In this document: positions 18,534-26,967 of the stretch, piece by piece
Position numbering within the stretch: position 1 is the stretch's first letter
Layout: each line of letters begins with the position of its first letter
NCBI RefSeq assembly: GCF_002109495.1
Contig: NZ_LVJN01000018.1
Coordinates: 658,958 to 722,957 of the forward strand
Length of the DNA: 64,000 nt
DNA from: Magnetofaba australis IT-1
GTDB taxonomy: Bacteria > Pseudomonadota > Magnetococcia > Magnetococcales > Magnetococcaceae
Reading direction: 5' to 3'
The notes under the pieces: model-generated
Databases searched by the model: none
What the model was told of the DNA's origin: nothing
The model's input: the letters and a program-made list of their open reading frames with translations, nothing else
Position numbers and translations under genes: made by a program

Positions 18534-20588
18534 TCAGTTGTCGTAGTCACGCTCATCAGGCATCTGCAGCTCGGCGGCGGGAGGCGCGGCCAAGCCGCCG
18601 CCTGCTGGCGGCTGAGTCGCCATGGGCGTGTGCGCCGGGTCCTGATTGAAGCCAGTGCGATATTGATTCAGCACATACTCCATGCGCGGCAGGGTCACCG
18701 GCCCCCGACCCAGATAGAGCGCGCCCTTGGCGGGCTTCTGCTGCAACTGCTGATGGCGCATATATTGGTACTTGTTGCGCGTCAGGGTCATATTATCGGC
18801 CGCATTGCGCAGGATCGCCGGACGCAGAAACACCATCAGATTGATCTTGTTATCGGTGCTCTGCTCATACTTGAACAGACTGCCCAGCACCGGGATCTCC
18901 GAGAGCACCGGCACCTGATCGTTGGTCTTCTCGGTGCGGTCGCGGATCAGGCCGCCCAGCACCAGCACCTTGCCGTTGTCCACCATCACCGAAGTCTTGA
19001 TGGAGCGGGTGTTGGTGACCACGCCATCGGCGCCCACGGTGGGGGTCTCCTTGACCTCGGAGAGCTCCTGGTAGATGTCCAAACGGATGGTGTCGCCTTC
19101 GTTAATCTGCGGCGTCACCTTCAAGGTCAGACCCACATCCTCCCGTTGGATGGTCTGGAACGGGTTGGTGGCGCTGTTGGTGGCCTGAGTAAAGCTGCCG
19201 GTGACAAACGGCACCGTCTCCGCCACCACGATCTCGGCTTCCTGATTGTCCAGGGTCACCAGGGTCGGGGTTTGCAGAATATTGGTGGCCACATCGCCCT
19301 TGAGCACCCGCAACAGCGAGCCCAGAGAGACAAACTCGTTGCCCAGCAGCGTCTGTGTGCCGCTCATGAAGCCCAGACTCAAACCGCTGCCCAACGAGAG
19401 CAGATTGGGTATGCCGGAAGTCGAGGATGAGAGCGTGTTGATGCCCTGACTGGTGCGGTCAAAGTTGGTGCCAGCCACCAAGCCGCCATCGGAGGGAATG
19501 GTGCGCCACTGCACGCCAAACTCAGCGGCCTTGTCGGCGGACATCTCGGCGATGATCGCCTCCACCAGCACCTGGGCGCGGCGCACGTCGAGCTTGCGAA
19601 TCACCGTCTCCATGGTGCGCAGCAGATCGGGCGGCGCGGTGATCACCAGCGCATTGGCCTCGTCATAAGCCTGCACATTGACGGTGCTGGAGGAGGTTTG
19701 GGCCGCATTCTCCTTGGCTGCTTTGGCCTTGGCCACATAGTTCTCGCCGATGCTGCTGAGCACCGTGACCATGTTTTTGGCTTTGGCGTAGCGCAGATAG
19801 ACCACCTGGGTATTGCCGATCAAATCCACCGGCGTATCCAGGTGAGTAATCAATGCGCGCAGTCGCACCCGCGAGCCCTGACTGCCGGAGATCAGCACGC
19901 TGTTGGTGCGCTCATCGGCCACCAGATTGCCCGCCTGGGGCGAATTGCCTGCGCTCTTCTCCATCTCGTTGATCACCCGCACCAGGTCGATGGCGGAGGC
20001 GTGTTGCAGCGCAATCACCTCCACTTCGCCCGAGGCCGGTTGATCCACGCGGCCCAGAATGCGCGCCAGACGGCTCACATTGGCGCCGTAGTCGGCCACC
20101 ACCAGCATGTTGGTGGGCTGATAGATGGCCAAGTGGCCCTTGGGCGACACCATGGGGCGCAGCACGCCCATCATCTTGCCCGCTTCCACGTGTTGCAGTT
20201 CAAAGATTTGCACCACGATCTCATCAGAGCCGTGGATTTTGCCGGAGGCGTCGCCCGCCAGTTTGAGCTTGTCATCGGGGACGATCTTGGTGGCGCCGCC
20301 GCTGGGGATGGCGATGTAGCCATGCACCTCGAGGATCGACAGGAAGACCTGGTACAGCTCTTCCGGAGTCATGGACTTGGCGGAGACTACGGTGACTTTG
20401 CCCTGCACCTTGGGGTCCAGGATAAAGTTGCGCCCGGTGGCGATGGAGACCGTCTCAACCAGCGTTTTGAGATCGGCGCCCTTCAAGTTGAGGGTAAACC
20501 CTTGCGCGCGCGCATCCGAAAGCGGCGCAAAGAGAATCGCGATCAGCAGGACCGTGACGACAGAAAGGGAAAAGTTCAGGCGCGCCAT
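18534..20588 (-). CDS. gspD: Type II secretion system secretin D
   Basis: 684 residues: signal peptide cleaved near 'SDARAQGF', N0-N3 domains from 'LNLKGADLKTLVETVS', and the C-terminal secretin domain (about 380-600) with the 'VPVLSEIPVLGSLFK' signature. It forms the outer membrane exit channel. A Pro/Ala-rich tail ends the protein. No separate pilotin gene (gspS) is visible nearby. Confidence 0.96.
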   Translation of the reverse strand: MARLNFSLSVVTVLLIAILFAPLSDARAQGFTLNLKGADLKTLVETVSIATGRNFILDPKVQGKVTVVSAKSMTPEELYQVFLSILEVHGYIAIPSGGATKIVPDDKLKLAGDASGKIHGSDEIVVQIFELQHVEAGKMMGVLRPMVSPKGHLAIYQPTNMLVVADYGANVSRLARILGRVDQPASGEVEVIALQHASAIDLVRVINEMEKSAGNSPQAGNLVADERTNSVLISGSQGSRVRLRALITHLDTPVDLIGNTQVVYLRYAKAKNMVTVLSSIGENYVAKAKAAKENAAQTSSSTVNVQAYDEANALVITAPPDLLRTMETVIRKLDVRRAQVLVEAIIAEMSADKAAEFGVQWRTIPSDGGLVAGTNFDRTSQGINTLSSSTSGIPNLLSLGSGLSLGFMSGTQTLLGNEFVSLGSLLRVLKGDVATNILQTPTLVTLDNQEAEIVVAETVPFVTGSFTQATNSATNPFQTIQREDVGLTLKVTPQINEGDTIRLDIYQELSEVKETPTVGADGVVTNTRSIKTSVMVDNGKVLVLGGLIRDRTEKTNDQVPVLSEIPVLGSLFKYEQSTDNKINLMVFLRPAILRNAADNMTLTRNKYQYMRHQQLQQKPAKGALYLGRGPVTLPRMEYVLNQYRTGFNQDPAHTPMATQPPAGGGLAAPPAAELQMPDERDYDN

Positions 20589-20600
20589 GCGTCATTCAAC

Positions 20601-21503
20601 TCATTTTGCAATGGGAAATTGGTAGTCCAGCAAATTGCCGTCCCGTTGGATCTTGATTGTCAGCGCATCCGCCTTGGCCATGGCTGAGAGCGCCTGCATG
20701 CCTTTGAGCGGATCGCTCAGATCGACGCCGTTGAGGTTGGTCACAACGTCGCCTTGATTCAACCCAAACCGCTTAAGCAGCGCCGGATCCTTGCCCGGAC
20801 CGATACGGAAACCGGCAAAGCCGTTGTCATCGTAGGCCGGGTCAATGCTCATCAATTCAAGGAATTTCTCGGGCCGCGAGAGCAGTTGCGCGCGCAGCGC
20901 CTTGAGCTCTTCGGCGCGCAGCCTGTCCTCTTCGGTGACAATGCCGGGGCCCGCGCGGCCCACATCCGAACGCGCCACGCCGCCGCCCATGGTGAGATCT
21001 TTTTCCGGCAGCTTGAGCGTTTCAAAGGCGTTGTTGCGCGCCAGAATGACGCGATCTTCATGGATGGCGTGAATCCGTGCGCCGCCAGGCAGATTATCAT
21101 CCAGCCGATAGTTGCGCTCGCCTTGTGAGGGTGAGGCAATCAGGGCCAGACTGTTGTTGCCCACCGGCGAGAACACCACCCCCAGCAGCTTCAGATTCAG
21201 ACGCGTTTCCGGCGCATTGACAGGCGCTTGCTGCGCCATTGCAGTCATATCTTGCCCAAACAGATGCAGTGCGGCGATGCGGCGCCCCAGATCCAACGAC
21301 GCGCTATTGAACACCCGCGCAGCCCCGGGCGTTGGCGCCGTCCCCTGCACGCTTTGCAGATCCGGGTCGGGAATCACGCGCCACGTCACATGCGCAAGCT
21401 GTCGCGCCAACAGCAGGATCAGCACAATATTGATCGCAGCCACAACGCGGGTTAACCGCTCTTGGGGCCATCGACTCAGGATGTCGGCGATCGTGGCGGC
21501 CAT
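20601..21503 (-). CDS. gspC: Type II secretion system protein C
   Basis: 300 residues from an ATG preceded by a good ribosome site (GGGAG, 6-7 bases upstream); an upstream ATG at 21545 is less likely. It has one N-terminal membrane helix ('VVAAINIVLILLLARQL'), an HR domain that contacts the secretin (about 85-180) and a C-terminal PDZ domain ('FRIGPGKDPALLKRFGLNQG'). It is the first gene of the gspC-N operon, so the promoter should lie in 21504-21637. Confidence 0.93.
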   Translation of the reverse strand: MAATIADILSRWPQERLTRVVAAINIVLILLLARQLAHVTWRVIPDPDLQSVQGTAPTPGAARVFNSASLDLGRRIAALHLFGQDMTAMAQQAPVNAPETRLNLKLLGVVFSPVGNNSLALIASPSQGERNYRLDDNLPGGARIHAIHEDRVILARNNAFETLKLPEKDLTMGGGVARSDVGRAGPGIVTEEDRLRAEELKALRAQLLSRPEKFLELMSIDPAYDDNGFAGFRIGPGKDPALLKRFGLNQGDVVTNLNGVDLSDPLKGMQALSAMAKADALTIKIQRDGNLLDYQFPIAK

Positions 21504-21637
21504 GCCAGCTCCCAATACAATGCCTTCGCGCCCAGTGCGCGCCATTCACTTATCCAGCCCGTCACTATTGCACACTTACCCAGCGATTGCCAGTCGACGC
21601 AGGCCGCAAAATCCGCAACTTTGTATGCGCCAAAACA

Positions 21638-21665
21638 GAAAAGCCCCCAAACGGGGGCTTTTCTC
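21638..21665 (-). terminator. Rho-independent terminator of the dsr operon
   Basis: Stem AGAAAAGCCCCC / GGGGGCTTTTCT with a short loop and A/T tracts on both sides. It lies between the dsrP stop and gspC on the same strand, so it ends the dsr transcript and insulates gsp. Confidence 0.85.
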
Positions 21666-21700
21666 AACGCAAGATCATCACAGCGATTTCCGCCAGCGGA

Positions 21701-22894
21701 TCACGGGTTCCACGGCGCCCAGTGCTCGGGAGCCTCGGCCTTTTTCGGCAGCAGACGGAAGAATTTGATGCCCAGCAGGTAGATCAGGCCCGCCACGCCA
21801 ACACCGCCCATGCCCAACATGAATTCAGAGAGACTGGGGACATAGTGACCGAAAGCGCCATCCTGGAAGCTGCTGGAGACCACATAGCCAGGGAACGGAT
21901 TGAACGGATAGGTCTGACCGGCCAGCAACACATGGGCGATGAAGGAGACCTCGCCAATGATGGCCAGACCCGACGCCAACATCACGCCATTGAGGCTGTT
22001 GCCCCAGGTTTTGTGCGTCAGGATCGCCAGCGGCGCAACGATACCGGCCAGCACAATGCCGCCCCAGAACAGCCACGCCCATTGACCCGTCAGGACCCAC
22101 TTCTCCACATCGTAAAAGGCGGGACTATAGCTCTTGGTGAACTTCTCCACCACGATCAGATAGAACACCGCCAGGGTGAAGAAGATCAGCATGTTGCGCA
22201 TGCCGCTGATGAGCTTGGGATGGAACTCGCGACCGGTGGCCTTGAAGGTGGAGGCCAGCAGCAGGAAGCAGATGGCCGTGCCCGACGACAGCGACACCGC
22301 GATAAACGTGGGACCGGTGATGGCCGAGTGGAACACCTCACGAGCGTGGATCACGCCGAAGATGGAGCCGGTGCCGGTGGTGAGGATCACGCGCCCGGGG
22401 AACGCCGCCGAACCGGTGATCTTCACATACTTCTCATGCTCCATCATGGACCACAGGTAGAGGAAGCAGAGCACCACGAAGCCGGAGTAGAGGAACACGT
22501 TCCAGGTGAACATGGAGCGAAAGTTCATGTGAATCATGGTCAGCAGACCACGATCCGGGCGCCCCAAGTCGGCGATCAACACCAGCAGCCCACCCACCAG
22601 CAGCGCGATGGCCAGGAAGGCGGAGAAGCGACGGAACTGTTTGTAGGGCTCGGCGCCGAACACGGTGGCCATGGAGGCCAGGTTGAGCGCGCCGGAGGCC
22701 ATCACCAGCAAGGAGATGGCGAATACATGCGGCAGACCCCACACCACCTTCTGGTTCATGCCGGTGACGTGGTGACCCTGAATCTCAATGTAGCCAAACG
22801 CCAGCAACCCCAGAACAAACAGGGCGCCGAACAGGCCGACGATCTTCCAGTAATCGAAGGATTCGCCTTGGATAGCGGTAAACTTACTGATCAT
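21701..22894 (-). CDS. dsrP: DsrP-type NrfD-family membrane quinone-interacting subunit
   Basis: 397 residues, about ten hydrophobic helices, NrfD/PsrC-like fold. DsrP is part of the DsrMKJOP transmembrane complex that exchanges electrons between the quinone pool/periplasm and cytoplasmic sulfur chemistry. The call rests on fold type and on the upstream dsrO and dsrJ in the canonical J-O-P order. It has a good ribosome site (AAGGGGAGGG) before its ATG. Confidence 0.9.
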   Translation of the reverse strand: MISKFTAIQGESFDYWKIVGLFGALFVLGLLAFGYIEIQGHHVTGMNQKVVWGLPHVFAISLLVMASGALNLASMATVFGAEPYKQFRRFSAFLAIALLVGGLLVLIADLGRPDRGLLTMIHMNFRSMFTWNVFLYSGFVVLCFLYLWSMMEHEKYVKITGSAAFPGRVILTTGTGSIFGVIHAREVFHSAITGPTFIAVSLSSGTAICFLLLASTFKATGREFHPKLISGMRNMLIFFTLAVFYLIVVEKFTKSYSPAFYDVEKWVLTGQWAWLFWGGIVLAGIVAPLAILTHKTWGNSLNGVMLASGLAIIGEVSFIAHVLLAGQTYPFNPFPGYVVSSSFQDGAFGHYVPSLSEFMLGMGGVGVAGLIYLLGIKFFRLLPKKAEAPEHWAPWNP

Positions 22895-22907
22895 CGTCGC
22901 CCTCCCC

Positions 22908-23642
22908 TTACAGGCCCTGATAGTGGACGTGAGGCTTCAGCCCCAAGTCCGCGCGCAAGGTCAGGCTCTTGACTTCAGCCACCTTCTTGGCGATTTCGGA
23001 ATTGGGATCGTTGAGATCGCCAAACATCATGGCCCCGCCGTGGGACTGATTACAGCTCTGCACACAGGCAGGCAACTCGCCTTTATCGATGAGGTGCACG
23101 CAGAAGCTGCACTTCTCCACCACGCCGGCGGCGCGGATGGGGGTCTCGCCATTGAGCTCAGCCACCGGGGTCTCGTTCTCTTGATACACCAGCGAACGCG
23201 CCTTGTAGGGGCAGGCGATCATGCAGTAGCGGCAGCCGATGCAGCGGTGCTTATCGACCAGCACCAACCCATCCTTACGGATAAAAGTGGCGCTGGTGGG
23301 GCAAACATGCTCGCAGGGCGGGTGTTCGCAATGGTTGCACAGGACCGGCAGACTGATAGGCGGTTTCTTACCCGCTTTGTCCTCGATCTTGAGCTTGCGG
23401 ATATATTGGATCTGACGATCCTTATCCTCAATTTGCGGGATATTGTTCTCTTTGGCGCAAGCGTCGGAGCAACCGGTGCACTCTTCGGTGCACTTGGTGA
23501 CATCGATCAGCATCGCCCAGCGTCGTCCGGCCTTGGCCTCCGTGCGCTGGGGCGCGGCAATCAGATGGATGCCCGGCGCCAGCAGGGTTCCGGCGGCCAC
23601 AGCGCCGCCGACGCCCAAAGCCGTTCTTCTGTCCATGGTCAT
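22908..23642 (-). CDS. dsrO: DsrO periplasmic ferredoxin-like Fe-S subunit
   Basis: 244 residues. A twin-arginine-like signal starts 'MDRRTALGVGGAVAAG'. Four cysteine clusters follow: 'CTEECTGCSDAC', 'CNHCEHPPCEHVCP', 'CIGCRYCMIACP' and 'CSFC...CVQSC', enough for several [4Fe-4S] centres. It would relay electrons between the triheme DsrJ and membrane DsrP. Thirteen bases separate it from dsrP. Confidence 0.92.
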   Translation of the reverse strand: MTMDRRTALGVGGAVAAGTLLAPGIHLIAAPQRTEAKAGRRWAMLIDVTKCTEECTGCSDACAKENNIPQIEDKDRQIQYIRKLKIEDKAGKKPPISLPVLCNHCEHPPCEHVCPTSATFIRKDGLVLVDKHRCIGCRYCMIACPYKARSLVYQENETPVAELNGETPIRAAGVVEKCSFCVHLIDKGELPACVQSCNQSHGGAMMFGDLNDPNSEIAKKVAEVKSLTLRADLGLKPHVHYQGL

Positions 23643-23687
23643 GAAACGCGTCCCCTTGGGAAGATGGAATGGAGCCCGAGAAGGCGG

Positions 23688-24020
23688 TTATTCAGGGTAG
23701 ACGTGACAGGAGAAGCAGTTGGGCTTCACCGCCACATAGGCGTGACACTTATCACAGAACTGCGCGCGATGCTCATGGCACTGCTGGCACTGCAGCAGGC
23801 TTTCGCTGGGCATGCGCACGCCTTCGCGCACGGTCTCCACGCGCTTGTGCATCAGCAAGTTCATATGATTGCGCTTCATCCACGCGGTGTCGCGGATGCA
23901 GGCATCGCCTTTGGGCGTCTCGAGCTTCACACTGTCGCTGTGCACGTCAGCGAAGGCTTGCACGCCAAACAGACCGACGCACAGAGCCAGAATCAACATC
24001 AGGGCTGGTAACCTGACCAC
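23688..24020 (-). CDS. dsrJ: DsrJ triheme cytochrome c
   Basis: About 110 residues. A signal/anchor helix ('LPALMLILALCVGLFGVQAF') precedes three CxxCH heme motifs: CQQCH, CDKCH and CFSCH. An extra Cys in 'DACIRD' matches the unusual distal Cys heme ligand described for Allochromatium DsrJ. I chose the GTG at 24020 because GAGGAG lies 7 bases upstream. The longer frame to 24095 would run through a strong hairpin at 24046-24073 and is unlikely. Confidence 0.9.
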   Translation of the reverse strand: MVRLPALMLILALCVGLFGVQAFADVHSDSVKLETPKGDACIRDTAWMKRNHMNLLMHKRVETVREGVRMPSESLLQCQQCHEHRAQFCDKCHAYVAVKPNCFSCHVYPE

Positions 24021-24045
24021 GGCCAATCTCCTCAACACAGCAAAT

Positions 24046-24073
24046 TTCCCCGGCCCGGATGGGCCGGGGAAAC
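24046..24073. other. Strong GC hairpin between dsrH and dsrJ
   Basis: Perfect inverted repeat of 12 bases (TTTCCCCGGCCC / GGGCCGGGGAAA) with a 4-base loop, in the 98-base gap between dsrH and dsrJ. The minus-strand transcript would read GTTTCCCC-stem then AAATTTG, without a proper U-tract. It may be an RNA processing or stability element that sets different levels of DsrEFH and DsrJOP, or a weak terminator. Confidence 0.7.
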
Positions 24074-24118
24074 ACAAACTTGCAGCACAGCGCACGCTTG
24101 CCGCAAAGCGCTTGCTTA

Positions 24119-24412
24119 TTACAGCCAGGCGTGGGTGGCGTTCTCCGCCACCAGATCCACGAAACCGGCGTAATCGGTGATCTCAACGCCATCGATGACG
24201 CTGGCCACGCCGCGGGCTTTCAGGTCCGCAGACAGAGCATAGATCTTACGGCTCTTGAGCGCCTCACTCACCATATCGGACTTGCTGGTGTTGGGCTTGG
24301 CGGCGAACACGCCGTCTTCAAGCAGCAGGATCGTATCGCCTTCGTTGGAGAAACGCAGGCAACTCTCCAGCGAGCCATTCTGAAAGGGGGATTTATTCAC
24401 CGTATGCAACAT
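24119..24412 (-). CDS. dsrH: DsrH sulfur-carrier subunit (TusB family)
   Basis: 97 residues, beginning 'MLHTVNKSPFQNGSLESCL' as in DsrH/TusB, with the single conserved Cys near residue 18. It forms the cytoplasmic DsrE2F2H2 hexamer that passes sulfur to DsrC. It lies 18 bases after dsrF. Confidence 0.93.
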   Translation of the reverse strand: MLHTVNKSPFQNGSLESCLRFSNEGDTILLLEDGVFAAKPNTSKSDMVSEALKSRKIYALSADLKARGVASVIDGVEITDYAGFVDLVAENATHAWL

Positions 24413-24430
24413 GATGTCTCTCTCCTTCGA

Positions 24431-24832
24431 TCAGAAAGGCAGGATGTTGTGCTGTTCAGCCATCATCTTGCCGATTTCGTCGGCGTCGATGACCGTGGGC
24501 TTGATGGGCTCTTCGGTGTCTTCATCTTCACCGATCACCACCAGATCTTCGACGGTCATGCCGCGATCTTCCATGGACTTTTTGTCCACGTAGACCTTAT
24601 CGATTTCATAATCGACCAGCACGCCATAGGTGGCTTCAAAGCCTTTGATGCCCAGCTCGGTAGTGTTCTGACCCTGTTGCAGCGCATACACGCCGTCGTC
24701 CATGAACACCACGGAGATGTCGGCGTCATAGGCGGCCATGATCAGTTTCACTTCCAGGCCTTCATAAACGTAGATGCTGCCGTGCGGCGCGTTGCGCACG
24801 GTGAACATGATTTTTTTGATGTCGTCGGACAT
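24431..24832 (-). CDS. dsrF: DsrF sulfur-carrier subunit (TusC family)
   Basis: 133 residues with the DsrE/F-like fold pattern 'KIMFTVRNAPHGSIYVYEGL' and 'ADISVVFMDDGVYALQQGQN'. It is the second component of the DsrEFH hexamer. No catalytic Cys is needed in this subunit and none is seen at the DsrE position. The acidic stretch 'GEDEDTEEPIKP' is inside the usual DsrF length. Confidence 0.92.
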   Translation of the reverse strand: MSDDIKKIMFTVRNAPHGSIYVYEGLEVKLIMAAYDADISVVFMDDGVYALQQGQNTTELGIKGFEATYGVLVDYEIDKVYVDKKSMEDRGMTVEDLVVIGEDEDTEEPIKPTVIDADEIGKMMAEQHNILPF

Positions 24833-24852
24833 GTCGCTCTCCCTGATCTCGA

Positions 24853-25209
24853 TTAGTCGCCGAAGGTGACCATGCGGTCAGCTTCGATGGCCATCATGGT
24901 CAACTGCCCCAATCCGGAGATGCGGACGTTGTCCACCAGCACGTCGTCGACGATGCCGCGGCGTTTGGCGGCGGCAATGCACACCACGATGTCAATGCCT
25001 TTGGCGCCCAACTCCGACCAGCGGTTGGCGATGTGACGATCATCCTGGGGCGGCTCCATCAACTTGGTCACGTTGTACACGCCATCGTGATAGAAGAAGA
25101 TGCCACGAATTTCGTGCCCCTTCTCGATGGCCGCATTGATGAAGTTGTAGGCGCTGTCGGACGCCTCGTGGTTATAGGGTCCTTCGTGAATCAATACCGC
25201 GAGTTTCAT
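24853..25209 (-). CDS. dsrE: DsrE sulfur-carrier subunit (TusD family)
   Basis: 118 residues. The sulfur-binding Cys is in 'DIVVCIAAAKRRG' near residue 80, and 'GIFFYHDGVYNVTKL' is conserved. DsrE binds persulfide and transfers it to DsrC. Occurrence of dsrEFH marks the oxidative (sulfur-oxidising) type of Dsr pathway in known genomes. A strong ribosome site (AGGAGG) precedes the start. Confidence 0.94.
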   Translation of the reverse strand: MKLAVLIHEGPYNHEASDSAYNFINAAIEKGHEIRGIFFYHDGVYNVTKLMEPPQDDRHIANRWSELGAKGIDIVVCIAAAKRRGIVDDVLVDNVRISGLGQLTMMAIEADRMVTFGD

Positions 25210-25323
25210 CGCTCGACCTTCCTCCTAAGTGACTTGCCGAAGGGGGTAATGGGACGCCGCCAGGACTCTCCCAACAAACTGGAAAACCCTGTAATTTGGC
25301 GTAAATGCGCATGGTACGACTGA

Positions 25324-25340
25324 CGTGACGAGGTGTCACG
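25324..25340. promoter_or_regulatory. Inverted repeat upstream of dsrE, CGTGAC-N5-GTCACG
   Basis: Perfect 6-base arms around a 5-base spacer, about 115 bases upstream of the dsrE start and between dsrN and dsrE. It is a candidate operator; I cannot name the regulator. Confidence 0.45.
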
Positions 25341-25371
25341 CGCCATCGCGTGTTCACATTCAAATATTAGC

Positions 25372-25391
25372 ATATCACAGAACAGTGATAT
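25372..25391. promoter_or_regulatory. Inverted repeat upstream of dsrE, ATATCAC-N6-GTGATAT
   Basis: Perfect 7-base arms around a 6-base spacer in an AT-rich pocket of a GC-rich gap, about 165 bases upstream of dsrE. The dimension fits a dimeric regulator. Together with the repeat at 25324-25340 it suggests that dsrE-P has its own regulated promoter downstream of dsrN. Confidence 0.5.
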
Positions 25392-25495
25392 TCGCGTAGG
25401 AAGAAAATGCCCCCCGTTTCACGCCGCTATTACAAACGCCTGTTGGGAATGGCGTGGCGACGTCGCCCGGCACAGCGCGTTGAAGAGGCGAGGCG

Positions 25496-26875
25496 TCAGG
25501 CGTGCCCGCGCCAAAAGTCGGCCAGGAACTCGGCCCAGCCTGGCGCGCCATCCACATGGATGTGGGCGTAGCCAGCCAGAACATTGCGGAAGATGACGCC
25601 GTCATGCACGCCATCGATGCCCGCGCCGCGCGCCACCCGATAGGCGTAGCGCGCGCCCTCGCCCATGCGCGTCACTTTGGAGTAGTGGAATTCGTGGCAG
25701 GGAATGGCGCAATCGGTGGGCGGCCACGGCAGCTCGCCGGTGCCCTTGATGGCCATGTAGCCATAGCCCTGGGGCTTGACGTTCATGGACACTTCAATGG
25801 GCAATGCGCCGCTCATGGGGACACTGCGATCGCCCCAATGGATGCGCTCGGAGAGATACATCAAGCCGCCGCACTCCGCGTAAATGGGCATGCCGTGATG
25901 GGCCGCCTCGCGAATGCGCGCCATCATGCCCTGGTTGGCGGTGAGCTCCTCCATGAACATCTCGGGGAAGCCGCCGCCAATGTAGATCCCGTCCACCGGC
26001 GGCAATTCGGCGTCATCGAGGAGATTGATAGGGATCAGATCCACACCGACACGCTCCAACGCCTCCAAATTCTCTGGATAGTAGAAGCTGAAGGCGCGAT
26101 CAGCGGCGTAGGCCACCTTCAACCGCTCACCCGTCACAGGCGCGGCTTCCGGCTCGGCTTCATCGGGAATATTCGGCGCCTGACGCGCCAGATCCATCAG
26201 CGCATCCAGATCGCAATGTTCCGCCAGGAATGCGCCCATGGCCTCCACCTGCTCGCGCACGCCATCGCGTTCACCGGCGGGCACCAACCCCAGATGACGC
26301 TCATCGATGACGACCTTGCGCGAGCGCGGCAGCGCGCCGATGATGGGAACCGGGCAGTAGCGGTCCAGCGCTGCGCGCAGACGCGCCTCCTGCCGCGGCG
26401 AGGCGACGTTGTTGAGGATGATGCCGCGGATAGACCCGCCGCCAGGGAAGTTGAGATGGCCGCACACCAGCGGGGCGACGCCGCGGGCCATCCCCTTGCA
26501 CTCCACCACCAGCACCACCGGCGCGCCCAAACCGTCGGCCAGGGCGGCGCTGCAGTCAGAGCCCTCCAGATCCTGCCCGTCGAACAGCCCCAGATTGCCT
26601 TCGATGATGCTCAGTTCGGCGTCACGGGCGTGGCGATGGAAATTGCGCAGCACCCCATCGCGACCCATGATGTAGTCATCCAGATTGCGACAGGGGCGTC
26701 CCGCCGCCATGGTCAACCAGCGCGGGTCGATATAGTCCGGCCCCTTTTTGAACGGCTGCACCGCCACCCCGCGTTGCGCAAAGGCGGCGGTGAGCCCCAC
26801 GGAAACCAGCGTCTTACCAACGCTCTTGCGGGTGCCGGAGACGAAAAAACGGGGCGCTTTGCGTTTTGCTGTCAT
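25496..26875 (-). CDS. dsrN: DsrN: siroheme amidase (cobyrinate a,c-diamide synthase family)
   Basis: 459 residues. The N-terminal P-loop domain has 'SGTRKSVGKTLVSVGLTAAF' and the C-terminal class I glutamine amidotransferase-like domain has 'GIYIGGGFPEMFMEEL' and 'YAECGGLMYLSERI' with the nucleophile Cys. In sulfur metabolisers this CbiA relative amidates siroheme for dissimilatory sulfite reductase. It could equally be the corrinoid enzyme CbiA/CobB; the dsr neighbours favour DsrN. It lies downstream of mrp and 286 bases upstream of dsrE. Confidence 0.88.
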   Translation of the reverse strand: MTAKRKAPRFFVSGTRKSVGKTLVSVGLTAAFAQRGVAVQPFKKGPDYIDPRWLTMAAGRPCRNLDDYIMGRDGVLRNFHRHARDAELSIIEGNLGLFDGQDLEGSDCSAALADGLGAPVVLVVECKGMARGVAPLVCGHLNFPGGGSIRGIILNNVASPRQEARLRAALDRYCPVPIIGALPRSRKVVIDERHLGLVPAGERDGVREQVEAMGAFLAEHCDLDALMDLARQAPNIPDEAEPEAAPVTGERLKVAYAADRAFSFYYPENLEALERVGVDLIPINLLDDAELPPVDGIYIGGGFPEMFMEELTANQGMMARIREAAHHGMPIYAECGGLMYLSERIHWGDRSVPMSGALPIEVSMNVKPQGYGYMAIKGTGELPWPPTDCAIPCHEFHYSKVTRMGEGARYAYRVARGAGIDGVHDGVIFRNVLAGYAHIHVDGAPGWAEFLADFWRGHA

Positions 26876-26967
26876 GCCAGTGCTTACTCCCTCTTAGCCC
26901 GACGGACAACCGTAGCCATCCTAGGCCATTGAGACGGACCCACAGCGCAAAACGCCCATCCGTCTCC

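Noticed and set aside
21587-22972. 461-codon open frame antisense to dsrP
   Set aside because: His/Gln/Glu-rich shadow; DsrP fits the operon and has a ribosome site.
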